This document shows positions 11,327 to 20,232 of a DNA stretch of 50,106 nt, one piece after another (the first letter of the stretch is position 1; every line of letters begins with the position of its first letter). The stretch covers positions 1-50,106 of the forward strand of contig NZ_LSOF01000008.1 in NCBI RefSeq assembly GCF_001592875.1, in the 5' to 3' direction. Source of the stretch: Pseudomonas sp. BMS12 (GTDB taxonomy: Bacteria > Pseudomonadota > Gammaproteobacteria > Pseudomonadales > Pseudomonadaceae). The notes under the pieces were generated by a model that worked only from the letters and a program-made list of their open reading frames with translations, had not been told where the DNA came from and did no database searches. Both the position numbers and the translations under genes were made by a program.

Positions 11327-12958
11327 ATGAACAGTCTGCGTAATCTGCCGATCAGCCGTCGGTTGTGGATCATCCTGCTATCCGCCATCGTCATGCTGCT
11401 GGCCCTGACCGGCCTGATGCTCAAGCAGAACCATGACGAGCTGTACCAGGCCAAGGCACTCAAGACCCGTCACGTGGTGGAAAGCGTGATGGGTGTACTC
11501 AGGCACTTCAACTCGCTGGAAAGTTCCGGACTGAGTCGCGAGGACGCCCAGAAGCAGGCCATGGAAGTCATCCGCGGCTTGCGCTACGAACAGAACGACT
11601 ATTTCTGGATCAACGACATGACCCCGGTGATGGTCATGCACCCGACCAATCCCAAGCTGGAAGGTCAGAACCTCTCCAGCCTAAAGGACCCGGACGGCAA
11701 GTTTCTGTTCAACGAGATGGTGACCATTGCCAAGAACAGCGGCGCCGGCCAGGTCGATTATCGCTGGCCCAAGCCTGGCTCGGACGAGCCGGTGCCCAAG
11801 GTTTCCTACATCCAGCTGTTCCAGCCCTGGGGCTGGATTCTCGGCTCGGGCATCTACGTGGACGATGTGCAGGCCGAGTTCCGCGAGCAGGTGGTGCGCG
11901 CCCTGGGCATCCTCGTACTGGTGATAGGTTTGCTCGCGGGGCTGGTAATCCTCATCACCCGCAGTATCTCCCGCCCGCTGGACGAGGCGGTCAATGCCAT
12001 GGCCAACATCGCCAGTGGCGAAGCCGACCTGACCCGCAGCCTGGATCACAGCGGCCGCGATGAGCTCACCGCCCTGGGCGGCCACTTCAATGCCTTTACC
12101 AACAAGCTTCGCGGGGTGATCGGCCAGTCCCTGGAAGCGGCCAGCACGCTGGACAAGTCATCGCAATCGCTTGGCGTGATCGCGGGCAATGCCCAACAGC
12201 ACAGCCAGCAGCAATCGCAACAGATGGAGCTGGTCGCCACCGCGATCAACGAAGTGTCCTATGCCGTGCAGGACGTGGCGAAGAACGCCGAGCACGCCGC
12301 CAGCGAAGTGCGCGAGGCGGAGCAGCGTGCCCTGCAGGGTCAGGAAAGTATCAACGGCAGCCTGCGGCAGATCGATCAGCTGTCCGAGACCATCGGCCAG
12401 GCTGTCGAGGTGATCCAGAGCCTGGCCGAGGAAACCACGCAGATCGGCAGCGTACTGGAAGTGATCCGCTCGATCGCCGAACAGACCAACCTGCTGGCAC
12501 TCAATGCCGCCATCGAAGCGGCGCGGGCCGGCGAACAGGGGCGTGGCTTCGCCGTGGTGGCCGACGAGGTGCGCCTGCTGGCCCAGCGTACCCAGCAGTC
12601 GACCGCCGAGATCCAGACCATGATCGAACGCCTGCAGGGCAATTCCGAAGCCGCGGTCAAGGTCATCAACGCCAGCAGCCAGGCCACCCAGCAGACCGTC
12701 GAGCAGGCCCGCCAGGCCGGCGAGAATCTCAACCAGATTGCCGCCGCACTGCGCAATATCACCGGTCTGAACGCTTCCATCGCCAGCGCCACACTGCAAC
12801 AATCGCACGTGGTCGACGACATCAATCACAACGTCACCCAGGCGGCGTCGCTGGCCCATGAAAATGCGCTGGCGGCCGACCAGTCCAGCGAGGCCAGCCA
12901 CAACCTGGGCCAGCTGGCCAGCCGACTGAGCAGCCTGCTGAATCAATTCCGCGTGTGA
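11327..12958 (+). CDS. Methyl-accepting chemotaxis protein, single-Cache sensor
   Basis: 543-residue transmembrane chemoreceptor. A membrane span at about 13-32 leads into a periplasmic sCache_2-type domain (about 35-185, with [14 protein letters not shown] and [16 protein letters not shown]). A second span follows at about 191-211, then a HAMP domain, then a cytoplasmic signalling helix pair with the conserved tip [19 protein letters not shown] near residue 385. It reports to CheA/CheW. The N-terminal sequence resembles the P. aeruginosa malate receptor PA2652 (CtpM) as I recall it, so an organic acid ligand is a reasonable guess. The next gene starts 7 bases later. Confidence 0.92.
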   Translation: MNSLRNLPISRRLWIILLSAIVMLLALTGLMLKQNHDELYQAKALKTRHVVESVMGVLRHFNSLESSGLSREDAQKQAMEVIRGLRYEQNDYFWINDMTPVMVMHPTNPKLEGQNLSSLKDPDGKFLFNEMVTIAKNSGAGQVDYRWPKPGSDEPVPKVSYIQLFQPWGWILGSGIYVDDVQAEFREQVVRALGILVLVIGLLAGLVILITRSISRPLDEAVNAMANIASGEADLTRSLDHSGRDELTALGGHFNAFTNKLRGVIGQSLEAASTLDKSSQSLGVIAGNAQQHSQQQSQQMELVATAINEVSYAVQDVAKNAEHAASEVREAEQRALQGQESINGSLRQIDQLSETIGQAVEVIQSLAEETTQIGSVLEVIRSIAEQTNLLALNAAIEAARAGEQGRGFAVVADEVRLLAQRTQQSTAEIQTMIERLQGNSEAAVKVINASSQATQQTVEQARQAGENLNQIAAALRNITGLNASIASATLQQSHVVDDINHNVTQAASLAHENALAADQSSEASHNLGQLASRLSSLLNQFRV

Positions 12959-12965
12959 GGTGTGG

Positions 12966-13580
12966 ATGAGCGACATGCAGCATCAGGAGGTCAACCTCGG
13001 CCAGCAGCAGAACCAGGACCTGATCTGGGACCTGGACAGCATCGCCCGACGCGAGCTGGCCGAGCGTTTCATCAAGCTGTTCGAGAACCGCCTGTGCGTC
13101 TATTCCGAGTCCACCCGCCAGCTGTACACCAACTACAACCTGCACTTCCCTACCGACTACGGGCGCAAGATGGTGGTGCTGCCCAACCCCTATGCCTTCC
13201 ATGACACCCTGCACGGCATCGAGCCATTGGCGGTGCGCAAGACCGGCCTGTGCGTGCTGCCCGGCGTGGTGCTGGGCAAACCCGGCCTGTTGCTGACCAC
13301 GCAGATGAAGGAAGGCAGCCCCGCGCCCAAGACCATGCCGTTCAAGCAGGCGCTGGCGCAGATCATCAGCAACCAGAAGAAGATCGGCGACGTGTTTCTA
13401 CCGATCCTGATGAAGGGCGACCTGCGCGAGTTCGACCAGAAGATGCCCTACCTCCACCTGCACCGTCTGCAGGTACAGAAGCTCACCCGCCTGTCCGCCT
13501 TCGAGCGTGACGATATCCAGCAGAGCATCACCCGCAAGCTGCTGATGCTGTATCGCCAGGCCGATACGCTGGGCTGTTGA
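12966..13580 (+). CDS. Conserved hypothetical protein, probable partner of the chemoreceptor operon
   Basis: 204 residues, no signal peptide or membrane span; I do not recognise a domain. It is a mixed alpha/beta protein rich in basic residues near the C-terminus. GAGG at 12956-12960, overlapping the chemoreceptor stop, gives a 5-base spacing to the ATG at 12966. ATG 12975 is an alternative. Tight coupling suggests co-expression with the receptor. Confidence 0.7.
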   Translation: MSDMQHQEVNLGQQQNQDLIWDLDSIARRELAERFIKLFENRLCVYSESTRQLYTNYNLHFPTDYGRKMVVLPNPYAFHDTLHGIEPLAVRKTGLCVLPGVVLGKPGLLLTTQMKEGSPAPKTMPFKQALAQIISNQKKIGDVFLPILMKGDLREFDQKMPYLHLHRLQVQKLTRLSAFERDDIQQSITRKLLMLYRQADTLGC

Positions 13581-13880
13581 CGCGCCTGTTCGACACTTGA
13601 AACACCTCCGAACGCCCGTTTCTCACCCAGCCTGCCTGTCCTTGTCCGGAGCGTGAGAACCCGTGCATGCACGCACGACCTCTTTCGACGGATAACGCCT
13701 AGCCACAGGAGCAGTCCGCCTCATTGGCCGACCACCTGTCTCTCTGGCTTAACAGCTGCCCGATTAAGGCCGCAACCCATGCCGCCCTAGGGACACAAGC
13801 AATTATCCGTGCCTGGGTGCCGGCTTCAGCTGTTTCACGGGCCTTACACAACAAACGTCTTCCTCTCGCAATATAAGCCA
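13581..13880. promoter_or_regulatory. fap upstream region: candidate activator site
   Basis: Non-coding. It contains a perfect 12-bp palindrome CGTGCATGCACG (13662-13673) inside a wider dyad TTTCTCAC (13619-13626) / GTGAGAAC (13653-13660). It lies about 240 bases before the sigma54 promoter, a suitable distance for a remote activator site, but nothing shows which protein binds. Confidence 0.35.
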
Positions 13881-13893
13881 CAAGTTATTGATT
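13881..13893 (+). promoter_or_regulatory. IHF binding site upstream of fapA
   Basis: CAA-GTTA-TTGATT matches the IHF consensus (WATCAANNNNTTR, read on the other strand) at every fixed position. It lies 20 bases before the -24 element, where IHF bending would bring a remote activator onto sigma54 polymerase. It is also part of an AGTTATT-N11-AATAACT dyad (13883-13907). Confidence 0.6.
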
Positions 13894-13910
13894 TAACTGA
13901 AATAACTGTT

Positions 13911-13928
13911 CGCGGCACAGCATGTGCT
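13911..13928 (+). promoter_or_regulatory. Sigma54 (-24/-12) promoter of the fap operon
   Basis: CGGCAC-AGCAT-GTGCT keeps the invariant GG (13914-13915) and GC (13926-13927) exactly 10 bases apart and matches most of the TGGCAC-N5-TTGCW consensus. Transcription should begin near 13939, about 35 bases before the fapA ATG. Confidence 0.7.
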
Positions 13929-13973
13929 CGTACGCCTTCACCTCCATCCACATCCGTGTGCGTTAGGTGAAAA

Positions 13974-14420
13974 ATGGACATCGTCGAAAAGGACTCAATC
14001 TGCGCAATAGCCGGCAAATGGCTGCTGGCGGCTACCCTCTCGATTCTGCCTGTTCATGTTCCTGCCGCCGACGGCGACATCATCATCAGTCGCGAGGTGC
14101 AACCTCGCAGTGCGACACGTCCGGCGCTCGCCGCAGATCCCAAGCCCACCAGCATCAATCCCGGAGCACTGGCCCTGCGCAACGCCGCAGGCAGCCGCGA
14201 ACTCAGCGACGGAGAGTTCGCCAGCATTTCCAGCGGCAGCGCCTTGAGTCTCCCGCTCCGCTCACTGCAGCCACACCTCGACACCAGCTCTTCCCAGCTA
14301 CAACGCCTACCCGGCTCGACGGCGGTTCATGGTGGTGCCGGCGGACGGCGCATGGAGGGGCAAATCGGTCGCAGCATAGATCAGGGCCTGCGTCCGCTGC
14401 AGCGGCTGGGAGGGCAATGA
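13974..14420 (+). CDS. fapA: Functional amyloid operon protein FapA
   Basis: First gene of the Fap amyloid operon; FapA is thought to be a periplasmic factor controlling subunit handling. The 148 residues begin with a signal peptide (hydrophobic core about 13-30, cleavage after VPAA), then DGDIIISREVQPRSATRP, as in FapA homologues, then a disordered Ser/Arg-rich tail. AGGTGAAAA precedes the ATG. Its stop codon overlaps the beginning of fapB. Identification rests on its position at the head of an otherwise clear fapBCDEF set and on general FapA character. Confidence 0.85.
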   Translation: MDIVEKDSICAIAGKWLLAATLSILPVHVPAADGDIIISREVQPRSATRPALAADPKPTSINPGALALRNAAGSRELSDGEFASISSGSALSLPLRSLQPHLDTSSSQLQRLPGSTAVHGGAGGRRMEGQIGRSIDQGLRPLQRLGGQ

Positions 14421-14422
14421 TC

Positions 14423-15007
14423 ATGTGTGCTCGTCATCCAGCCTGGCTTGCCATGCTTCTGGCCGTTACCGTGCCGGTTCTGGCGGAGAATGCCCAGCCA
14501 CCCCAGATGAATGCGTCGATCGACGACACCGTCAAAAGCTATCGCGGCAACCTGATGATCAATCAGGCCGCCGGCGACCAACATCAACAGATCAATGCCC
14601 GGGCAATCAGTGCGGGCGACCACGGCAGCGCCAGTACCTCGCTGGTCCAGGGCCATGGGGCTTCCAGCGGCGCCGCGATCGATGCCCGCGCCCGGATCCT
14701 TGGCGCCTCATTCACCAATGGCAGCGGCGTGGCCGGCATCAACCAGAGCGCCGGCGTGGGTAATCAACAGATCAATGCTTTCCGCCTGGCGACCGACGCC
14801 GCGCCGGAAAGCCTGGATGACAGTGTTCTGCAACAGAACGCGGCTCCAGCAACCCTCTCCGGTATGGGCGTACCAGGAAGCGGCGAACGCATGGTCGAGC
14901 TGGATGATCGTGCGTTCGCGGGTAGTCGTGGCGTGGTGCAACTAAACCAGAGCGCGGGGATTGGCAATCGTACCGCCAACAACCTGAGCATCCGGGTCAC
15001 GGAATGA
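14423..15007 (+). CDS. fapB: Functional amyloid minor subunit FapB
   Basis: Secreted minor amyloid subunit and likely nucleator. After the signal peptide (cleavage after VLA), three imperfect amyloid repeats appear, each with an INQ/LNQ...AAG/SAG...NQQINA or NRTANN pattern: around MINQAAGDQHQQINARA, GINQSAGVGNQQINAF and QLNQSAGIGNRTANN. The protein is 194 residues and rich in N, Q, S and A. GGAGG at 14409-14413 is 9 bases from the ATG at 14423 but only 3 from the ATG at 14417 that overlaps the fapA stop, so I prefer 14423. Confidence 0.9.
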   Translation: MCARHPAWLAMLLAVTVPVLAENAQPPQMNASIDDTVKSYRGNLMINQAAGDQHQQINARAISAGDHGSASTSLVQGHGASSGAAIDARARILGASFTNGSGVAGINQSAGVGNQQINAFRLATDAAPESLDDSVLQQNAAPATLSGMGVPGSGERMVELDDRAFAGSRGVVQLNQSAGIGNRTANNLSIRVTE

Positions 15008-15044
15008 CCTACTCGACGAAACACTGAGTGAAGGAGATATACAG

Positions 15045-15863
15045 ATGAATGCGCAAATTCCTCTCAAGCCATTGGTAGTCGCACTTGCACTAGCGGTCTC
15101 CATGGGCGCTTATGCCGACCGTGATAATCGCGGACAGACTCGTGCAAACGGCTCGGTCGCGGAAGTCAACGACGAGCAGACCATTCACCACAACACCGTC
15201 TACAACGACGAGACCAAGAACAACGCCACCATCGACGCGGCTACGCTGGACATGACCGGTAACGCTGGCGTCAACGTCGTGGCCGGTGACAACAACCAGC
15301 AGGCCAACGCGGCGGCCATTGCCACCGCTGACTCGTTCTTCGTCTTCGGTATCGAAGCCAAAGCCAAGATCGGTGTCGATCAGGATGGGCACGACAACAA
15401 GGTCTACAACGATGGCACGCAGAACAACGCACTGCTCAACAGTGATCTGAGCAGTACCGGCAATCTCGGTCTCAACCTTGCCGCGGGCAACTTCAACCAG
15501 CAGAAAAACGATCTCGCTATCGCCAACTCGGAAACGGCCTTCGTCGCAACTGCTTCGGTAAACATGAAGCAGGAGCTTGAGGACAACCAGACCGACAACG
15601 ATATTGGCAAGGTCTACCCGGTGGACGAAGGTGATGACGGCCTTGAGGTTGTCACTGCCGGGTTCAACATCCCCGGATTTCCGGGCCAGTGGGGCAATGA
15701 CGACCCGCAGACACCTGTCGTGAACAACGCGACCCTCAGCGGCAGCGTCACCGCCTCAGGCAACTTCGGCCTGAACATCGCTGCCGGCTCCGGCAATCAG
15801 CAAGCCAATGCACTGGCCATTGCCGCCGGCTGCACAGCCTGCCCATCTAATACACCGCAGTAA
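15045..15863 (+). CDS. fapC: Functional amyloid major subunit FapC
   Basis: Main fibre-forming subunit of the Fap biofilm amyloid, 272 residues. The signal peptide ends at residue 24 (GAYA). Three repeats with the core GN-G-N-AAG--NQQ-N--AI (TGNAGVNVVAGDNNQQANAA, TGNLGLNLAAGNFNQQKND, SGNFGLNIAAGSGNQQANAL) are separated by linkers of about 30 and 70 residues; the second is acidic and Gly/Pro-rich. The C-terminus has the CxxC motif (CTAC) characteristic of FapC. A strong AAGGAG precedes the ATG, fitting high expression. Confidence 0.93.
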   Translation: MNAQIPLKPLVVALALAVSMGAYADRDNRGQTRANGSVAEVNDEQTIHHNTVYNDETKNNATIDAATLDMTGNAGVNVVAGDNNQQANAAAIATADSFFVFGIEAKAKIGVDQDGHDNKVYNDGTQNNALLNSDLSSTGNLGLNLAAGNFNQQKNDLAIANSETAFVATASVNMKQELEDNQTDNDIGKVYPVDEGDDGLEVVTAGFNIPGFPGQWGNDDPQTPVVNNATLSGSVTASGNFGLNIAAGSGNQQANALAIAAGCTACPSNTPQ

Positions 15864-15917
15864 ACAGAAGACGCCGGGGCTCCCAGGCCCCGGCCTCTGC
15901 TATGCAAGGATTCCTAT

Positions 15918-16628
15918 ATGGCCGCCATCACTCCGTGGCTGGCAACAGTCGCAATGGCTGTCGCACTGACGCTGCCGCCGGCGCCTGTCAGCGCACAGGA
16001 CAGAGCCAAGCCATTCGCGGTATTACCCGGCGGCGCACTGGCCTTCAAAACCGTCGTCAGCCTGCGTGAACGTCGCTTCGCCAACCTGGTCGAGCAGCGT
16101 ACGGACTTCAGCTGTGGTGCCGCCGCACTGGCAAGCATTCTCAACGAGGCCTATGGCTGGGGGCTGAGTGAGGAAATGGTGATCCGCGGCATGTTGCGCG
16201 CCGGCGACACCGAGCTGATCCATAGCCAGGGCTTTTCCATGCTGGACATGAAGAACTATGTCGAGTCCCTGGGAATGCGCGCGCGGGGCTACCGGATCGA
16301 GGCACAGCGACTGGCAAGCATCAAGGTGCCGACCATCGTGCTGCTCAATGTTCGAGGCTACAAACATTTCGTGGTTCTGCTGCGCACGGACAACGACTGG
16401 GTATATGTCGGCGATCCCGTCCTCGGCCACAAGAAGATGACCATCGACGACTTCAGCCAGGGCTGGAACGGCATCGTGTTCGCAATCATCGGCCCTGGTT
16501 ATGACCGTCGCAATGCTCTGCTGAGCCCCCCCGAACCCCTGACCGCACGCCATCGTCTGGATCGTTTCAATCCGGTCAAGGACGCGGAACTGATGGAGTT
16601 CGGCTTCATTCAAAGCGACTTTTTCTAA
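15918..16628 (+). CDS. fapD: Fap operon C39-type peptidase FapD
   Basis: Periplasmic cysteine peptidase of the C39 family, needed for Fap secretion or assembly. A signal peptide covers about residues 1-26. The peptidase domain has the active-site Cys66 in RTDFSCGAAAL, His150 in GYKHFVVLL and Asp166 in VGDPVLG, a complete triad. The substrate (perhaps FapF or the fibre subunits) is not shown by sequence. Confidence 0.92.
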   Translation: MAAITPWLATVAMAVALTLPPAPVSAQDRAKPFAVLPGGALAFKTVVSLRERRFANLVEQRTDFSCGAAALASILNEAYGWGLSEEMVIRGMLRAGDTELIHSQGFSMLDMKNYVESLGMRARGYRIEAQRLASIKVPTIVLLNVRGYKHFVVLLRTDNDWVYVGDPVLGHKKMTIDDFSQGWNGIVFAIIGPGYDRRNALLSPPEPLTARHRLDRFNPVKDAELMEFGFIQSDFF

Positions 16629-16658
16629 AGGGGCAAGGCAGCCCCGGGAGCCTTCATC

Positions 16659-17393
16659 ATGGATACTCGCAAGCTCCTCCTTGCCGGCCTGCTGCTAGGC
16701 AGCCTGCAGGCACAGGCCGGCAACCCGTTGCAACCCATCGAGCTCAGTGATGCTGAACTCGCCCAGTTGCGCGGTCGCTACATCCTGCCCAACAGCATCA
16801 TCAGCTTTGGCGTCACCATGTCGACCCTCTGGCAGAACAGCGCGGGACAGGTCATCGGCGCACAGATCAACCTCAATATCAACGGTCAATCGCAACCCAA
16901 CCTGACCATCACGTCCATCGAGCAGAACATTGCCAACGGCAGTGCCAGCAGCGGCAACTCCGGGCAAGTTATCGGCGGTGCAGGACTCGATGCAGTCAAC
17001 GGCATCGTACAAAGCGTACGTGCAGCAGGCGATCTGAACCTCGGCCACAACGACCTCAGCATCAACATATCCCGCGGCGGCAACCCAGCCACTCCACAGG
17101 GTGATGCCTGGCAGGCCGGCGGCTACGAGCATGGCAACGCGGTGGGAACGGTCAGCGTACAGGCGTTCAATGGCGGCCTGCGGATAGCTCTGCAGGCCAG
17201 CGACGGGCAGGGTTTCGCCCAGCAACAGATTGGCGGTGGCAGCTTGATGCAGCACGCCAACATCAGTGGTTCGCTCAATCAGGTGCGCAACCTGGCAGCC
17301 GTGGATGTGGCACTGCGCAACAACCCGGGCCTTGATCTGAAGAACTTCTGCGCCTTCGAGCAACTGCGCGGCCTTCAGCGTGGCGGTTACTAG
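16659..17393 (+). CDS. fapE: Functional amyloid associated protein FapE
   Basis: Secreted minor fibre component, 244 residues, with a signal peptide ending near residue 20 (AQA). The N-terminal [26 protein letters not shown] segment and repeated Gln/Asn/Gly-rich beta segments are typical of FapE. Only one cysteine (KNFCAF) lies near the C-terminus, in contrast to the CxxC of FapC. It lies between fapD and fapF with about 30-base gaps. Confidence 0.9.
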   Translation: MDTRKLLLAGLLLGSLQAQAGNPLQPIELSDAELAQLRGRYILPNSIISFGVTMSTLWQNSAGQVIGAQINLNINGQSQPNLTITSIEQNIANGSASSGNSGQVIGGAGLDAVNGIVQSVRAAGDLNLGHNDLSINISRGGNPATPQGDAWQAGGYEHGNAVGTVSVQAFNGGLRIALQASDGQGFAQQQIGGGSLMQHANISGSLNQVRNLAAVDVALRNNPGLDLKNFCAFEQLRGLQRGGY

Positions 17394-17422
17394 AACGAAC
17401 GCTTTGCCCAGGAGCCAGAACC

Positions 17423-18652
17423 ATGCACTGTCACTCGCCAAGACTGACCGCAGTACTGCTCGCAGGCCTCACCGCATCCACGCTGGCGAGCGCCGAATCC
17501 GCAGATACGCAGGAGCTGCGCGAACAGCTGGAGACGCTCAGAGCCCGCTACGATCAACAGCAACGTGCCCTGATGGTTCTGGAACAGCGCCTTCTGCAGC
17601 TGGAAGCCAACCCGCAGACCGGACAGGCTGGAGGAGCAACGGCACGCTCGTCGAGTGGCAGCGGCTATGGTGTCTCCCTTTATGAAGACGGACAGCCGGC
17701 ACCCAGCGTCGAGAACATCTATCAGGAGGCCAGCGGCTTCTTTGGTGGCGGCAGCTTCAGTCTGGAGCCCGGCATCACCTACAGCCACTACGACTCTCGC
17801 CAGTTGCTGCTCAACGGATTCCTCGCCCTGGATGCCATCTTTCTCGGCAATCTGGGTGTGGATCAGATCAAGTCCGACACCTTCACCCTGGATCTGACCG
17901 GTCGCTACAACCTGCGGCAGCGCTGGCAGTTCGATCTCAACGTGCCCATCGTGTATCGGCAGACCACTTACGAATCGGCTGGCGCCGGAGGCTCCACCTC
18001 ACTGGTCAGCGAGGAAACCGTCACCGGCGACCCGCGCCTGGGTGATATCAGCCTGGGGGTTTCGTACAAATTCATGGATGAAGCACCGGGCGTGCCCGAC
18101 GCCGTATTCAGTCTGCGAGTCAAAGCGCCGACGGGTGACGATCCCTATGGCATCAAGATCGTCCCCGTACCGGGTAATGACAACCTGAACGTGCCCGAAG
18201 AGCTGCCAACCGGTAACGGTGTGTGGTCGATCACTCCTGGGATTTCACTGGTCAAGACAGTCGATCCGGCCGTGTTGTTCGGTAGCCTGTCCTACACCTA
18301 TAACCTCGACGAAAGTTTCAGCGACATCAGCCCACAGCAAGGTGTGAAGGTGCCGGGCAAGGTCGCGCTCGGTAACTGGTTCCAGTTCGGCTTAGGCACA
18401 GCGTTTGCGCTGAACGAACGCATGAGCATGTCGTTCTCATTCACCGAGCTGATCAGCCAGAAGAGCAAGCTGAAGCCTGACGGCCAAGACTGGCAGACCG
18501 TTTCCGGCAGCGACGCCAATGCGGCGTACTTCAACATCGGCATGACTTTCGCCACCTCGGATCGACTGACCATAGTGCCCAATCTCGCCATCGGCCTGAC
18601 CCCGGACGCACCGGACTTCAGTTTCAGCCTGAAGTTTCCCTACTACTTCTGA
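17423..18652 (+). CDS. fapF: Fap amyloid outer-membrane exporter FapF
   Basis: Outer-membrane beta-barrel through which Fap subunits are secreted. The signal peptide (about 1-24) precedes a coiled-coil of about 35 residues ([19 protein letters not shown]...), a plug/linker, and a barrel rich in alternating aromatic strands ending [11 protein letters not shown], with the terminal Phe needed by BAM. This matches the described trimeric FapF layout. It is the last gene of the operon and ends 15 bases from the convergent activator gene, with no visible terminator between. Confidence 0.93.
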   Translation: MHCHSPRLTAVLLAGLTASTLASAESADTQELREQLETLRARYDQQQRALMVLEQRLLQLEANPQTGQAGGATARSSSGSGYGVSLYEDGQPAPSVENIYQEASGFFGGGSFSLEPGITYSHYDSRQLLLNGFLALDAIFLGNLGVDQIKSDTFTLDLTGRYNLRQRWQFDLNVPIVYRQTTYESAGAGGSTSLVSEETVTGDPRLGDISLGVSYKFMDEAPGVPDAVFSLRVKAPTGDDPYGIKIVPVPGNDNLNVPEELPTGNGVWSITPGISLVKTVDPAVLFGSLSYTYNLDESFSDISPQQGVKVPGKVALGNWFQFGLGTAFALNERMSMSFSFTELISQKSKLKPDGQDWQTVSGSDANAAYFNIGMTFATSDRLTIVPNLAIGLTPDAPDFSFSLKFPYYF

Positions 18653-18667
18653 TCCGGCGAAGCCCGC

Positions 18668-20002
18668 TCAGAACAGCTGATGCTTGTGCAACAGGCGGTA
18701 GAGCGTCGGCCGCGAAACGCCCAGCGTCTGGGCGGCGCGGGTCATGTTGCCACTATGGCGGGCCAGCACATCCCTTAGCGCCTGCTGCTCGGCACGACAT
18801 ATGTAGTCATCCAGAGTGCGGGCCTGCAGCAGTGACGGCAGTTCCTTCGCCAGCCCCAGGTCCACGGCTTCTATCTGCTTGCCTTCGGCGAGCACCATTC
18901 CTCGGCGTACTCGATTCGCCAGCTCGCGCACATTGCCGGGCCAGGTGTGTTCGAACATGGCCTGGCGGGCATCTTCGCTGAAGTTGCGCGGTCGTCGCCC
19001 AATTTCCACCGCATAGCGTTGGGCAAAGTACTCGGCAAGGCAGCCGATATCGGCCACCCGCTCGCGCAACGGCGTGGTCTGCACCTGCAACACATTGAGG
19101 CGGTAGTAGAGATCTTCGCGAAAGCGCCCGCGGCGCACAGCTTCTTCCAGATCGATGTGGGTTGCGGCCAATACGCGCACGTTGACCGAGAAGGGTCGAT
19201 GGCTGCCCACCCGTTCGATCTGCATCTCCTGCAGGAAGCGCAGGAGGTTGGCTTGCAGCTCCAGCGGCAGATCACCGATCTCGTCGAGAAACAGGGTACC
19301 GCCATCGGCTAACTCGATGCGCCCGAGCTTGCGCTGATGTGCTCCGGTAAAGGAGCCCTTCTCATGACCAAACAACTCGGACTGGATGAGATGCTCGGGA
19401 ATCGCACCACAGTTGACCACCACGAAGGCCCCCTCGGTTCGCCGCGAGAGCTGGTGCAGGGTATGCGCCACCAGTTCCTTGCCGGTGCCGCTCTCGCCGC
19501 GGATCAGTACGGGGGCGTCTGTCGGCGCCAGCTTGGCCAGCAACCGGCGTAAATCGCAGATGCTGCGACTGCTGCCCAGAAGCTCATGACCCTGCGAGTC
19601 CCCGCCGGACGGGTTGATGTTGCCGCGCAACCTGGCCATGCCAAAGGCACGCCCAAGCGCAATACCGACCCGATCCAGGTCGAATGGCAAGGTGTGATAG
19701 TCGAAGAACCACTCGCCGACGAAGTTACCGATATCGGGTTGCATCAGCGCTTCGGCATTGAGCACGGCTATCCACTCCGTGCCGCTCTGGCTGATCAACT
19801 CCTTGAGGCTTTCCGGCCGAGTCAGGTGTTGAAGGTGTAGCCGTATCAGACCGACGTCGCAGTTTGCATGATTCGCTTCGGCCAGCCCGCAACTCTGTAC
19901 GGCCCAGCCACTGGCCTGGAGGCGAGGCAACAGCAGCTCGCACTCTTGGCAGGGATCCACCACCAACAATCGCCGGGGTGCCGCAGCCAATACTTGCGAC
20001 AT
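18668..20002 (-). CDS. Sigma54-dependent transcriptional activator (candidate fap regulator)
   Basis: 444-residue enhancer-binding protein. Residues ~1-120 resemble a receiver-like domain (LLVVDPCQECELLLPRL) but the usual phospho-acceptor position reads CDVGLIRLH, so it is an atypical, probably non-phosphorylated sensor, as in FleQ/VpsR-type proteins. The AAA+ domain has GESGTGKE, the sigma54-contact loop as GSFTGA, and LFLDEIGDL. A Fis-type helix-turn-helix (NMTRAAQTLGVSRPTLYRLL) closes the protein. The ATG at 20002 follows AAGGAA by 5 bases; the frame opens 19 codons earlier without a site. Its position beside a sigma54-driven fap operon suggests, but does not prove, that fap is its target. 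Confidence 0.88.
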   Translation of the reverse strand: MSQVLAAAPRRLLVVDPCQECELLLPRLQASGWAVQSCGLAEANHANCDVGLIRLHLQHLTRPESLKELISQSGTEWIAVLNAEALMQPDIGNFVGEWFFDYHTLPFDLDRVGIALGRAFGMARLRGNINPSGGDSQGHELLGSSRSICDLRRLLAKLAPTDAPVLIRGESGTGKELVAHTLHQLSRRTEGAFVVVNCGAIPEHLIQSELFGHEKGSFTGAHQRKLGRIELADGGTLFLDEIGDLPLELQANLLRFLQEMQIERVGSHRPFSVNVRVLAATHIDLEEAVRRGRFREDLYYRLNVLQVQTTPLRERVADIGCLAEYFAQRYAVEIGRRPRNFSEDARQAMFEHTWPGNVRELANRVRRGMVLAEGKQIEAVDLGLAKELPSLLQARTLDDYICRAEQQALRDVLARHSGNMTRAAQTLGVSRPTLYRLLHKHQLF

Positions 20003-20232
20003 AACTATTCCTTGGCGCCAATTTTTCGAAAAGCCATTAAAAACAATTATTTGGCGCAACTACTGAATCCTAGCAAGCCCTGAACGCTGCCAAGGAACGA
20101 TTACCTATAACGCCCCGGCAATCCGGAAGATTTACTTCTCAGCACGTCAACAGGTTATGGCCGCTTGCCATTGCCCTTGCGGATTGGCATAAACGTACTC
20201 CATAACAAAATCGCCACACGGATGTTGATGTC
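20003..20232. promoter_or_regulatory. Divergent intergenic region, activator / dihaem cytochrome
   Basis: 230 bases serving two divergent genes. An inverted repeat GTTATGG (20154-20160) / CCATAAC (20200-20206) spans the part nearest the cytochrome gene. No strong promoter motif was recognised. Confidence 0.3.

Noticed and set aside
15045..15863. Repeats that might suggest a tandem-repeat or CRISPR-like array
   Set aside because: They are protein-level amyloid repeats of FapC, of unequal spacing and in frame; no direct DNA repeat-spacer pattern.
20154..20206. GTTATGG/CCATAAC dyad as a sigma54 or activator site
   Set aside because: No -24/-12 element accompanies it and the arms are only 7 bases, so it may be chance.
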